NCBI RefSeq assembly: GCF_001436255.1
Contig: NZ_AZEI01000076.1
Coordinates: 310,001-374,000 of the forward strand
Source of the DNA: Lentilactobacillus rapi DSM 19907 = JCM 15042
Lineage (GTDB): Bacteria > Bacillota > Bacilli > Lactobacillales > Lactobacillaceae
Length of the DNA: 64,000 nt
Reading direction: 5' to 3'
The notes under the pieces are model-generated. The model made no database searches. It saw only the letters and a list, made by a program, of their open reading frames with translations, and was not told the DNA's origin. Positions within the stretch are counted from its first letter, which is position 1. Every line of letters begins with the position of its first letter. This document shows, piece after piece, positions 56,716 to 64,000 of this stretch. The position numbers were made by a program, and so were the translations under genes.

Positions 56716-58005
56716 TTATTGATGATCGTGATTAGTACTAATAACAACTTCTTGCATCGTTGCTCGATCCAAAAATGAATGAGCAATTTCTGCAACATCT
56801 TGCAAGGTTAAGGCTTTTAAAATCTCAACCTCATCATATATTGTAACAGGTTCCCCAATGAAGCCGTCAAACTGACCACTAATCGCCTCTTCAGAATCCA
56901 TCATTTCAATATAGTTCCCAAGTTGTTCGTTTTTTTGTAGTTGAAATTCTTGGGTCTTTGATAAAATTGTTGACGGAATTTCATGAATGATTGTTCGAAT
57001 TCTGTTAATGAATTCTGCCGTTTGACTTGTGTCACAACCAAGAACCGCAAAATGAAATCCACGTTCGTTTTCAAACTCCCATGAAAATGAATCATCAATG
57101 ATTCCATCATGGTATAGTTTATCATACTCCCCGGCGTTTTCGCCGAAAAACAGGTCAAACATGATCGAAATACCAATTTCGTATCTTAAACCTGCCCGAC
57201 CGCTCGGAACTGGATCGTTTCCCCGGAGGCCGATCGTTACTTTTGGACGAGCAACATTCATGTCAACATGGTGAACCTTCTCTGGCTTGTTTTCAGAAAA
57301 ATCAATTAATCTTTCAATCGTTTGTGGTTTCGGCTTAGGTTTGGTTTGTTGATTGGCTAAAATCCAGCCCAACGTTTCTTCTGGCTCAACTTTTCCTGTA
57401 ATAAATAATGACATATTATCAGGCCGATAAAATGACTGATAAGCAAGCTGAACATCAGCGAGTTGAATCTGATCAACTGTTTGAACCGTCCCGGCAATAT
57501 CCATTGCCAACACAGAATCAGGATAAAGTTCGCTGATTGTGGTGAAATATGCCTGGTTATCCGGATCATTTTGGTACATATTAATTTCTTGATCAATGAT
57601 GCCCTTTTCTCGCTGAACCTTTTCAGCTGTGAAATAGGGCTCTTGAACGAAATTTAACAAGATATTGAGATTATCTTGAACTGATTCAGTCGTTGAAAAC
57701 AAAAAATTAGTCTTCGTAAAACTCGTATAAGCATTAGAGCGGGCACCAGTTTGATTAAAGAGTTCAAAAACATCATAATCTTTTTTATCAAACATCTTAT
57801 GTTCAAGAAAGTGCGCAATCCCAGCGGGCTGAACCACCTGCTCACCATTTACACGGAAAGACCGGTCGATTGACCCATAATTGACGCCTAGAATTGCCGT
57901 CGTTTTATTAAAGCCGGGCTTAGGCTGAATGTAAACCATCATCCCATTGGCCAAGCGACTCACAAATAATTTTTCATGATAGGTTGGATAATCAATCAAC
58001 TCCAT
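56716..58005 (-). CDS. yfmH: M16-family peptidase, YfmH type (intact zinc site)
   Basis: 429 aa. The inverted zinc motif HFLEH is present near residue 70 in GIAHFLEHKMFDKKDYD, with a downstream Glu in REKGIIDQEI. It forms a pair with the inactive homologue YfmF just upstream; the pair has been linked to modification of elongation factor P in Bacillus. It starts inside the end of yfmF (14-base overlap) with a GGAGGG ribosome binding site. Cytosolic. Confidence 0.9.
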   Translation of the reverse strand: MELIDYPTYHEKLFVSRLANGMMVYIQPKPGFNKTTAILGVNYGSIDRSFRVNGEQVVQPAGIAHFLEHKMFDKKDYDVFELFNQTGARSNAYTSFTKTNFLFSTTESVQDNLNILLNFVQEPYFTAEKVQREKGIIDQEINMYQNDPDNQAYFTTISELYPDSVLAMDIAGTVQTVDQIQLADVQLAYQSFYRPDNMSLFITGKVEPEETLGWILANQQTKPKPKPQTIERLIDFSENKPEKVHHVDMNVARPKVTIGLRGNDPVPSGRAGLRYEIGISIMFDLFFGENAGEYDKLYHDGIIDDSFSWEFENERGFHFAVLGCDTSQTAEFINRIRTIIHEIPSTILSKTQEFQLQKNEQLGNYIEMMDSEEAISGQFDGFIGEPVTIYDEVEILKALTLQDVAEIAHSFLDRATMQEVVISTNHDHQ

Positions 58006-59272
58006 TGGTTCCCTCCTCACTATTTAATGTAAAGACTGCTCGTAATTGAAGCCGTTTGGCAACCGCAGAAATAGCGGTGCGATTAACTGAATTGACTTGA
58101 GATTCCCATTCCGTGTCAGCAATTGAAAATCCCATAATTTGCTGAAGGTACTGCTTATCAATTAAAGCAGCTAAATGATCGCCTTCTGAGCGATGTTGAT
58201 TAATAAGCGCTTGTTTAATACCGGCCAGAAGTTGGTCGTCGTAATCACCGGCGACGATTTTATTCAGCTGTTGCGGAACCATTTGTGAAACTTGCTTTTC
58301 GTTTTTTTGATCGATCCCTGCTTGAACAGTTACCATCCCGAAAAGCGAATTATAATTGCTATGAATGTCATACGCCAAGCTCTCTTTCTCGCGGACATTT
58401 GTAAATAGCAACGATTGCGAAGAGCCGCCAAATAACTGATTAAAAATCATTGCTGCAAAATAATCCTGATCTCCAAAATAGATTGGCAACTGATACCCCA
58501 TACTCAAAATACTTTGAGAACCGACAAGCGTTTGTTCCCCGGTTGCAACTTGACTAACAGGAGCAGGAATCACTTTTAACTCATATTTGGCCGGTTGACG
58601 ATCGCCGAAGCTCCGGAATCGACTCAATTCAGTTTGAATCTTGTCGATGGCCACATCGCCGCCGACCAATATTGTAATTTCGGCCGTTTTGAGAATAGTC
58701 AAATAGTACGTATATAGTTGCTTTGGGGTAATCTGTTTAAATGAAGCCACATCGCCCAGTAGAAACGCCCCGTGATCTGGATCATTTGGATAATACAACC
58801 GTTGTAATTGAAGCGTGGCATAATATTCCTTGTTATCTACAATCGAATCCAAATAATTAATCATATTGGTTTGATGAATCTTGAAGTATGCAGCGTCAAA
58901 TTGACCTTCGTTCGCCAGCGGATTTTCGATCATTTCCTCAAGAAAAGAAAACACTTGGGTGGTTAAGTCCTGATCCCCAGGTAAATAACGGTCATTAGGA
59001 TAGGTCATCTTCACTTGGAGAGTATGTTGATTACCATAACGAAGGACAGAAACGCCGTAACTAGCTCCATACATCTCAGATAACTTCCGGGAAACCAACA
59101 TCTCACTGTGATATTTGGCGGAAGCGTTCTCTAACAATTCCGCCAATAAAGCAAGCTTGGCAAAATTTCGATGATTAGTTGGAAATGTAAAATTAATCAC
59201 AACTTTGGTATTTTTAAATTTTTTCGTAGGAACAACCTGAAGTTGCACCCCATTGGCAATCTGATAAGCCAC
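57992..59272 (-). CDS. yfmF: M16-family peptidase homologue, YfmF type (no zinc motif)
   Basis: 426 aa. Same two-lobed M16 fold as YfmH, but the zinc motif position reads LLAELLENASAKY and lacks HxxEH, so it is probably the non-catalytic partner. The second half keeps the LFGGSSQSLLFTNVREKESLAYDIHS block typical of M16B proteins. The start is GTG with GAGGAGG upstream. It starts the yfmF-yfmH-rodZ-pgsA unit. Confidence 0.88.
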   Translation of the reverse strand: MAYQIANGVQLQVVPTKKFKNTKVVINFTFPTNHRNFAKLALLAELLENASAKYHSEMLVSRKLSEMYGASYGVSVLRYGNQHTLQVKMTYPNDRYLPGDQDLTTQVFSFLEEMIENPLANEGQFDAAYFKIHQTNMINYLDSIVDNKEYYATLQLQRLYYPNDPDHGAFLLGDVASFKQITPKQLYTYYLTILKTAEITILVGGDVAIDKIQTELSRFRSFGDRQPAKYELKVIPAPVSQVATGEQTLVGSQSILSMGYQLPIYFGDQDYFAAMIFNQLFGGSSQSLLFTNVREKESLAYDIHSNYNSLFGMVTVQAGIDQKNEKQVSQMVPQQLNKIVAGDYDDQLLAGIKQALINQHRSEGDHLAALIDKQYLQQIMGFSIADTEWESQVNSVNRTAISAVAKRLQLRAVFTLNSEEGTNGVD

Positions 59273-59507
59273 TTAACTTCCTCCTCAATTATTCACAGAT
59301 TTTATACTAAGATAAATCAATGGAATTCTCAATACAATTCTGGAAATGTAAGAAAAAATAAAGAGAGTGGCAATCCATATCCGATTGCTCGCACAGTCCA
59401 TCAACAATTGGGGAATAATAAGTCCGCTCACGTCGGTTAAAGGTAGGCTAGAATAAATTATCCCTCCCTGGTTATTATGTGAAACTTTTTCTCTGAACTC
59501 ATCTCTA

Positions 59508-59536
59508 CAAAAAAAGAACTGACAGCTGCCAGTTCC
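59508..59536 (-). terminator. Terminator of the T-box-controlled ABC transporter operon
   Basis: On the minus strand GAACTG and CAGTTC flank a short loop with further self-pairing, followed by TTTTTTTG. Located 8 bases after the binding-protein stop. Confidence 0.85.
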
Positions 59537-59543
59537 TCAACAA

Positions 59544-60395
59544 TTATTTATTAATCAACGTACTATCACGATCCGTCCCGAACCATTTCATATCAATCTT
59601 ATGAAGCTCACCGTTCTTTGCCAGTTTATCAAGGCCAGCGTCAATTTTTTGCTTCAACTCGGTGTCACCTTTTCTCATCCCGACACCATAATATTCAGAT
59701 GGGAATTCACTGGGAATACTTCGATAACTTGCGCGATTCTTTTGATGACCAATGTAATAACCTGCATAAATACTATCAATCAGCAAGCCTTGAATCCGGT
59801 TCGCATTCAAATCAATAAAGGCTTCAGTAAACGAATCATACAAGATCGGAGAGTGACCCTTGATCCGATCTTTAAGCAATTTAGGTTGATTATCGATATC
59901 CATTGCCCCAGCTGATCCTGCTTGAACCCCCGCAACCTTGCCTTTCATATCTGCAAAGCTGGCGATGTGGTTTTTCTTCTTAGATACCAAAACCTGCTCA
60001 TTCTTTAGATAAGGCTTACTAAAAGTTAATTTCTTTTCCCGTTGCGGATTGATTGAGAAACCATTCCAGATAAGGTCAATTGTGCCATTCCGGAGTTCCG
60101 TGACGTTCATTGACCAATCAATCGGTTGAAAATCAACCTTGATTCCATACAGTTTAAAGACGGCTCTGGCTAGGTCAACATCATAGCCAACAACCTTGCC
60201 ACTTTTCGTTTGAAATCCCATTGGCACGAAGCTGTCATCCAATCCGACCACAATTTCCTTTTGTTTTGATACAACGGACCAAGTGTCAGGATTAGTATTC
60301 ATCTTTTGTCGATTTTCATAACGACAACCTGATAATCCCAAAACAATCAGCAGAAGGACGATGATCAGTGGACTTCGTTTTAAAAGTTTTGACAT
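59544..60395 (-). CDS. Amino acid ABC transporter substrate-binding lipoprotein
   Basis: 283 aa. Lipoprotein signal peptide with a basic start, hydrophobic core and lipobox LSGC, then a family 3 solute-binding domain (IVVGLDDSFVPMGFQTKSGKVVGYDVDLARAV and LIWNGFSINPQREKKLTFSKPY, in pieces). It is tethered to the outer membrane face and delivers a polar amino acid to the permease. Start MSKLLKR (60395) is preferred because the ATG at 60401 overlaps the AAGG ribosome binding site. The T-box reading suggests cyst(e)ine as substrate; the sequence alone does not show it. Confidence 0.88.
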   Translation of the reverse strand: MSKLLKRSPLIIVLLLIVLGLSGCRYENRQKMNTNPDTWSVVSKQKEIVVGLDDSFVPMGFQTKSGKVVGYDVDLARAVFKLYGIKVDFQPIDWSMNVTELRNGTIDLIWNGFSINPQREKKLTFSKPYLKNEQVLVSKKKNHIASFADMKGKVAGVQAGSAGAMDIDNQPKLLKDRIKGHSPILYDSFTEAFIDLNANRIQGLLIDSIYAGYYIGHQKNRASYRSIPSEFPSEYYGVGMRKGDTELKQKIDAGLDKLAKNGELHKIDMKWFGTDRDSTLINK

Positions 60396-60409
60396 AAACA
60401 TCCTTCTTT

Positions 60410-61045
60410 CTAATCGATTTGTTCCACCCGTTTGATTTCGTCAGCGACATTTTGGGCAAAATCCATATCATGGGTAACCACAATCTGAGTCATCTGTTGT
60501 TTCTTCAAGCCTAAAATAATTTCGGCCACCTCATCTCTCAAGGCTGGATCCAAGGCTGATGTAGGTTCATCATAACAAAGAATTTTAGGATTCATTGCCA
60601 AAGCCCGAACAATGGCAACTCGTTGCTTTTGGCCGCCAGATAATTGGAACGGATATAAGTCTTCTTTACCTTCCAACCCCAATCTAGCCAAAAGCTCGCG
60701 AGCTGTTTTCTGAACTTCAGCCAACGGTAACTTTTTGACCATCGTCGGAGCCAGTGTGATATTGCCCATCACGGTCAAGTTGGGAAACAGTTGGTAATCT
60801 TGGAAAACAACGCCGATAATCGTATCTTTTTGATCCGTGTTTGTCGGATCAAACTGGGTCCCATTCCAGAAAAACTGTCCTTGGTTCACCGACTCTAGTC
60901 CAGTGATGCATCGCAATAGCGTCGTTTTCCCAGCTCCAGAGGGACCAACGATTGCCATTATTTCATTATCTTTGACAGTCATCGAAAGGTCATCAATCAC
61001 AGTCTTTGTGCCGAACTTTTTCGTTAAGTCTTTGATTTCTAACAT
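60410..61045 (-). CDS. Amino acid ABC transporter ATP-binding protein
   Basis: 211 aa. Walker A VGPSGAGKTTLLRC (about 36), signature LSGGQKQRVAI, Walker B ILCYDEPTSALDP and H-loop VVTHDMDFA. It has the GlnQ/HisP-type length and order for polar amino acid importers, but is somewhat shorter than the usual 240 residues because of a trimmed C terminus. It lies 18 bases after the permease and 14 before the binding protein. Confidence 0.92.
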   Translation of the reverse strand: MLEIKDLTKKFGTKTVIDDLSMTVKDNEIMAIVGPSGAGKTTLLRCITGLESVNQGQFFWNGTQFDPTNTDQKDTIIGVVFQDYQLFPNLTVMGNITLAPTMVKKLPLAEVQKTARELLARLGLEGKEDLYPFQLSGGQKQRVAIVRALAMNPKILCYDEPTSALDPALRDEVAEIILGLKKQQMTQIVVTHDMDFAQNVADEIKRVEQID

Positions 61046-61063
61046 TTAAATTCCCTCCTCAAG

Positions 61064-61708
61064 TTATTGCCAAACATTTTCGCGTTTTTCAATCATTTTC
61101 AAGACAATCGTGCAAACTGCTGTAAGCGCCAAGTAAATGATTCCGACTAAGATCAAAGGCAGCAAAGTGACATCCCTTGCAGTCGCTACATTTCCGGCTC
61201 TCAGCAGGTCGCCCAAACCAATAACGTAAACTAATGAGGAGTCCTTCACCAAATTGATAACTTCATTTCCAATTGATGGTAAGACAATCTTGAAAACTTG
61301 AGGGATTACAATCTTACGGATGGTCTGGCCATAACTCAATCGGAGAACTCGAGCACTTTCAAATTGCCCCTTTGGAACAGATTGGAAACCACCACGGAAA
61401 ATTTCACCAAAGTAAGCAGTGTAATTAAGGATAAAAGCAAACAATGCGGCATCATAACGTTGGAAAATAATTCCTAAAATTGGTAATCCATAAAATACAA
61501 AAATCAATTGCAATAACAACGGCGTCCCACGCATTAGCCAAACATAAATATTTAGCAGCCAAACCAACGGCTTGAATTTTTGGATCAACCCCAAGCCAAC
61601 CAAGGCACCCAATGGGATTGAGGCAATTAACGTCCAAAAGAAGATCGATAACGTCATTTTGGTACCTGATAACAATGCTGGTAAAATTTGTTCGATATAT
61701 TGAATCAT
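61064..61708 (-). CDS. Amino acid ABC transporter permease
   Basis: 214 aa, five membrane segments. It has the HisM/GlnP signature YFGEIFRGGFQSVPKGQFESARVLRLSYGQTI (in pieces, about 100-130), including the EAA loop with Gly that contacts the ATPase. The ribosome binding site GGAGGAATGT precedes the ATG at 61706-61708. It is the first gene behind the tandem T-box leader. Confidence 0.92.
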   Translation of the reverse strand: MIQYIEQILPALLSGTKMTLSIFFWTLIASIPLGALVGLGLIQKFKPLVWLLNIYVWLMRGTPLLLQLIFVFYGLPILGIIFQRYDAALFAFILNYTAYFGEIFRGGFQSVPKGQFESARVLRLSYGQTIRKIVIPQVFKIVLPSIGNEVINLVKDSSLVYVIGLGDLLRAGNVATARDVTLLPLILVGIIYLALTAVCTIVLKMIEKRENVWQ

Positions 61709-61724
61709 TTGACATTCCTCCAAT

Positions 61725-61760
61725 AAAAAAGTCCCCTCGAGAAATTAATCTCAAGAGGAC
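61725..61760 (-). terminator. T-box terminator, module 2
   Basis: GTCCTCTTGAG pairs with CTCGAGGGGAC (two G-U pairs), followed by TTTTTTATT, directly before the permease ribosome binding site. Confidence 0.88.
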
Positions 61761-61815
61761 GATGGTTTTCGCGGTTCCACCTCAGTTTGCAACAACTTCA
61801 CAGTTGCCGTCTCAC

Positions 61816-61950
61816 GGAGTTTAGTATTAATCATAAAAAAATCCTCTTAAGCCAACAAAATGACTTAAGAGGACGATTGTGATCGTGGTTCCACCTCAAT
61901 TTCGTCTCCCACTCGTGTGAAAGACCTCAATAAGTTTAATACTAAACTCC
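61816..61950. repeat. Perfect 15-bp inverted repeat bracketing T-box module 1
   Basis: GGAGTTTAGTATTAA at 61816-61830 (plus strand) and its exact reverse complement at 61936-61950. The arms lie just before the first T-box module and just after its terminator in the RNA, so they could pair only in transcripts that have passed terminator 1. Confidence 0.85.
61833..61874 (-). terminator. T-box terminator, module 1
   Basis: TCCTCTTAAG pairs perfectly with CTTAAGAGGA, followed by TTTTTTTATG. Confidence 0.9.
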
Positions 61951-62117
61951 AGCAATAACGCGCTTACCGCTTTTCCCTACTCAATTCAGAAAAATGACTC
62001 CCAGACGTGAGGCAAATTGGTTAGTTGCTTAACTTCCACCTTGATAAGCTCTCTGTAAACTAATCCAATTCACGGTTCTGATCACAGTCTTTAATACTCT
62101 TTAATTAATTAAAACTC

Positions 62118-62146
62118 ATGATAAACGTTTTGTTAGATATCGTCAA
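62118..62146 (-). promoter_or_regulatory. Promoter of the T-box-controlled ABC transporter operon
   Basis: TTGACG, 17 bases and TATCAT on the minus strand, just downstream of the minD stop. Transcription should begin near 62111. Confidence 0.75.
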
Positions 62147-62153
62147 GTTGTTT

Positions 62154-62960
62154 TCAGCTTTTCTTGAACCAATGAGTGACTTTTTGCCAGAACGTTGGCT
62201 TAACTTCGTCCTTAAGCTCCATCAAAGGGACCGATTCTCCTACAAGACGTCTGGCAATATCTCGATAACCTTGACCGGCAGGATTTTCTGGTTGCAAGAC
62301 AACCGGTTCACCCTTGTTTGACGTGGTAATGACCGCATCATCATCTAAAACAATGCCCAACAATTCAACGCCTAGATGGTGAGTAATTTCATCCACGTCC
62401 ATCACTGAACCATCCTTCATCATATGCTGCCGAATTCGGTTGATAATTAAACGCGGTTGTTCTTGTAATGGGTGTTGTTCCAGCAAGCCAACCACCCGAT
62501 CGGCATCTCGGACAGCCGAAATTTCAGGGGTTGTGACAATGATTGCACTGTCTGCTCCGGCAATGGCGTTCATAAATCCCTGCTCAATTCCGGCAGGACA
62601 GTCAATCAAAATAAAGTCGAAATCCGGTTTTAGTTCATCCACAATTTCTTTGACTTGATCTTGATTCAATGCTGACTTATCAGTGTTTTGAGCAGCAGGT
62701 AACAGATAGAGCAAATCGTCGAACCGTTTGTCCTTCACCAACGCCTGAGCCAACTTAGCTCGACCGGTTGCGACGTCGACAATGTCATACATAATCCGAT
62801 TATCCAGACCAAGGACAACATCCAAGTTACGTAACCCAATATCAAGATCTAAGAGGCATACTTTTTTGCCAAGCATTGCCAGGGCGGTTCCAATGTTGGC
62901 AGAAGATGTGGTCTTGCCAACCCCTCCCTTACCTGAAGTTATAACGTAAGCCTTACCCAT
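62154..62960 (-). CDS. minD: Septum site-determining ATPase MinD
   Basis: 268 aa. Deviant Walker A GKGGVGKTTSSANIG, switch segments DLDIGLRNLDVVLGL and DCPAGIEQGF, and a C-terminal amphipathic membrane-targeting helix (FWQKVTHWFKKS). It positions division by carrying MinC to the membrane. The start overlaps the minC stop by eight bases. No terminator is seen before the downstream ABC operon promoter. Confidence 0.96.
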   Translation of the reverse strand: MGKAYVITSGKGGVGKTTSSANIGTALAMLGKKVCLLDLDIGLRNLDVVLGLDNRIMYDIVDVATGRAKLAQALVKDKRFDDLLYLLPAAQNTDKSALNQDQVKEIVDELKPDFDFILIDCPAGIEQGFMNAIAGADSAIIVTTPEISAVRDADRVVGLLEQHPLQEQPRLIINRIRQHMMKDGSVMDVDEITHHLGVELLGIVLDDDAVITTSNKGEPVVLQPENPAGQGYRDIARRLVGESVPLMELKDEVKPTFWQKVTHWFKKS

Positions 62961-63636
62961 TAATGACTCCTCCTATCTGATTAAAGAACTTAGGGTTAAT
63001 CTGCTTTAAGTCCTCAACGTTTCCGTAATCGAGCACGTGCAAATCATTGACGTAAATAACGGTTCCACTATTCATCTTACGCTTTGTATCGTCTAAAATC
63101 TCGAATTGTTCGCCAATTCGAACCTGTTGTGCATTATGTACATCCCCGATAATCATTTTATCTTCAAAATCGGGTGCTCCGGCTTGAATAATTCCCTTAA
63201 CGTCACCAAGAACATAGATGTTACCACTGACGAGTAATTTACCGCCCTCGTGAACTTTACCTAGGAATAAGACATCTCCTTGAATATGCGCTTCTTGGCC
63301 ATTCCGAATGATCTGGTCAATCACGTGGACGCTGAGTTGTTCCAACATCTGCGCGGATTGATCTTTGGTAATCACATCGGATGTTATCTTATGCACGGAA
63401 AAGTAGGGATAATCCGAAAAGATTGTCTCGATTTTTGACCGATCATCTGCAGACCATAACCGCATCCCAGTATAAATATCGAATGAAATTGTTTGCGGAT
63501 GAGTTGATGCTGTTTGAGTCTTCAAACTGTTCAATAATTTTCTCAACGAAGAAAAAATATCTTCAGCATTTGAATTCTCATCCAGAACGATTTCATAACC
63601 ATCCTTTGTACCCTTCAACACTGCTGCATCTTGCAT
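62953..63636 (-). CDS. minC: Septum site-determining protein MinC
   Basis: 227 aa. N-terminal FtsZ-inhibiting domain (VLKGTKDGYEIVLDENS), then the C-terminal beta-helix (ISGNIYVLGDVKGIIQAGAP-type repeats, VRIGEQFEILDD) that binds MinD and FtsZ. Order mreD-minC-minD matches the mre/min cluster of Gram-positive rods. Ribosome binding site AGGAGGGG. Confidence 0.92.
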   Translation of the reverse strand: MQDAAVLKGTKDGYEIVLDENSNAEDIFSSLRKLLNSLKTQTASTHPQTISFDIYTGMRLWSADDRSKIETIFSDYPYFSVHKITSDVITKDQSAQMLEQLSVHVIDQIIRNGQEAHIQGDVLFLGKVHEGGKLLVSGNIYVLGDVKGIIQAGAPDFEDKMIIGDVHNAQQVRIGEQFEILDDTKRKMNSGTVIYVNDLHVLDYGNVEDLKQINPKFFNQIGGVING

Positions 63637-63650
63637 GCTTTAAACCCCTC

Positions 63651-64000
63651 CTAGCGCCTATGAGTCCTATACAATGTCTCAATCGGAAAATAGAGAATCG
63701 CTAAAAAGACAAGATTGAGAGCCAGCGTAGGTGCTAACGTATTTACTAAAAATTGTGAGACCGAAGTCGACGCTTGGCCAATGAAAGCATTCGCAACAAA
63801 TCCCAAAGTTACTAATACGGTGATTCCGAGGAAATAGACCAAGAAACCACTCATGAAACTTGGCGGTAATTGTTGATAAATTACCTGACAAAGGTAGACA
63901 ACCAGTGGAAAAATGAAAACGTATACGCCCAAAATGCCAGTATAATACATATCAAAAATAAACCCAATAATTGCTGCCCAGGCACTTAAATGAAGCTTCT
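63651..64000 (-). CDS. mreD: Rod shape-determining protein MreD, C-terminal part (cut by window edge)
   Basis: At least 115 codons of a hydrophobic protein run off the right edge; the frame stays open beyond the internal ATG at 63950 (LHLSAWAAIIGFIFDMYYTG), so the true start lies outside. At least three membrane segments and the conserved GFIFDMYYTGILGVY block fit MreD, part of the elongation complex with MreC and RodA. The start of mreC should lie further right. It ends 14 bases before minC. Confidence 0.85.
   Translation of the reverse strand, partial: KLHLSAWAAIIGFIFDMYYTGILGVYVFIFPLVVYLCQVIYQQLPPSFMSGFLVYFLGITVLVTLGFVANAFIGQASTSVSQFLVNTLAPTLALNLVFLAILYFPIETLYRTHRR

Larger units (their letters stand above)
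61725..62111 (-). promoter_or_regulatory. T-box leader with one Stem I and two T-box/terminator modules
   Basis: Stem I: arms AATTGGATTAGTT and AACTAACCAATT (one bulge), with the AGAGAG bulge and GGTGGAAG loop between them. TGC at 62012-62014 follows the 3' arm and is the likely specifier (Cys). A hairpin AGCGGTAA/TTATTGCT follows. Module 1 has T-box GAGGTGGAACC at about 61887-61897 and a terminator at 61833-61874. Module 2 has the same T-box at about 61773-61783 and a terminator at 61725-61760. Both T-boxes read TGGA, fitting a tRNA with U at the discriminator. Only about 50 bases separate terminator 1 from T-box 2, too few for a second Stem I. Confidence 0.88.

Overview
The window reads as a stretch of chromosome from a low-to-middling GC Firmicute of the family Lactobacillaceae. 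The support is a set of neighbourhoods typical of lactobacilli: pepQ facing ccpA; comGA-GG followed by ytxK and ackA; rodZ-pgsA-cinA-recA; mutS-mutL-ruvA-ruvB-queA-tgt-yajC; and T-box leaders. Species cannot be fixed from the sequence. No tRNA, rRNA, CRISPR array, complete insertion sequence or prophage was found. About 90 percent of the window is protein coding, and most genes lie on the minus strand.

Layout. 1-5000: the start of mvaS, two small proteins, and a yut/yun-type cluster of phosphatases and a membrane protein. 4950-15600: an amino acid permease, acetate kinase, a YtxK-type methyltransferase, the complete comG competence-pilus operon read from right to left, yebC, then ccpA and pepQ diverging around a perfect cre palindrome. 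15800-17750: two envelope-associated small proteins and an MscS channel. 18100-23700: an accessory-looking locus with two acyltransferases, two family 8 glycosyltransferases and an ABC exporter. 24000-32000: cbpB-yfcE-rdgB-murI, yslB, trxA, mutS2-cvpA-zapA and the conserved DUF1292-ruvX-ireB set. 32000-50000: alaS with its own T-box, cshB, nrnA, dinB, yajC, tgt, queA, ruvB, ruvA, mutL, mutS, ymdB and rny. 50200-64000: an alanine dehydrogenase/permease pair lying between rny and recA, then recA, cinA, pgsA, rodZ, two M16-type peptidases, an amino acid ABC transporter behind an unusual T-box leader, and minD-minC-mreD.

Themes. DNA uptake and repair genes are concentrated here: the comG pilus, recA, ruvAB, mutSL, mutS2, dinB and ruvX. 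LexA-type boxes can be read at recA, ruvA and dinB. Carbon control appears as CcpA itself plus cre sites at ccpA and ald. tRNA-sensing control appears twice, at alaS (Ala) and at the ABC transporter (best reading Cys).

The points most worth a second look are: one T-box specifier domain followed by two complete T-box/terminator modules, with a perfect 15-bp inverted repeat bracketing the first module (61725-62111); comGF, whose prepilin leader is open only if translation starts at a non-AUG codon, best ATT; and the uncharacterised acyltransferase/glycosyltransferase/exporter locus.
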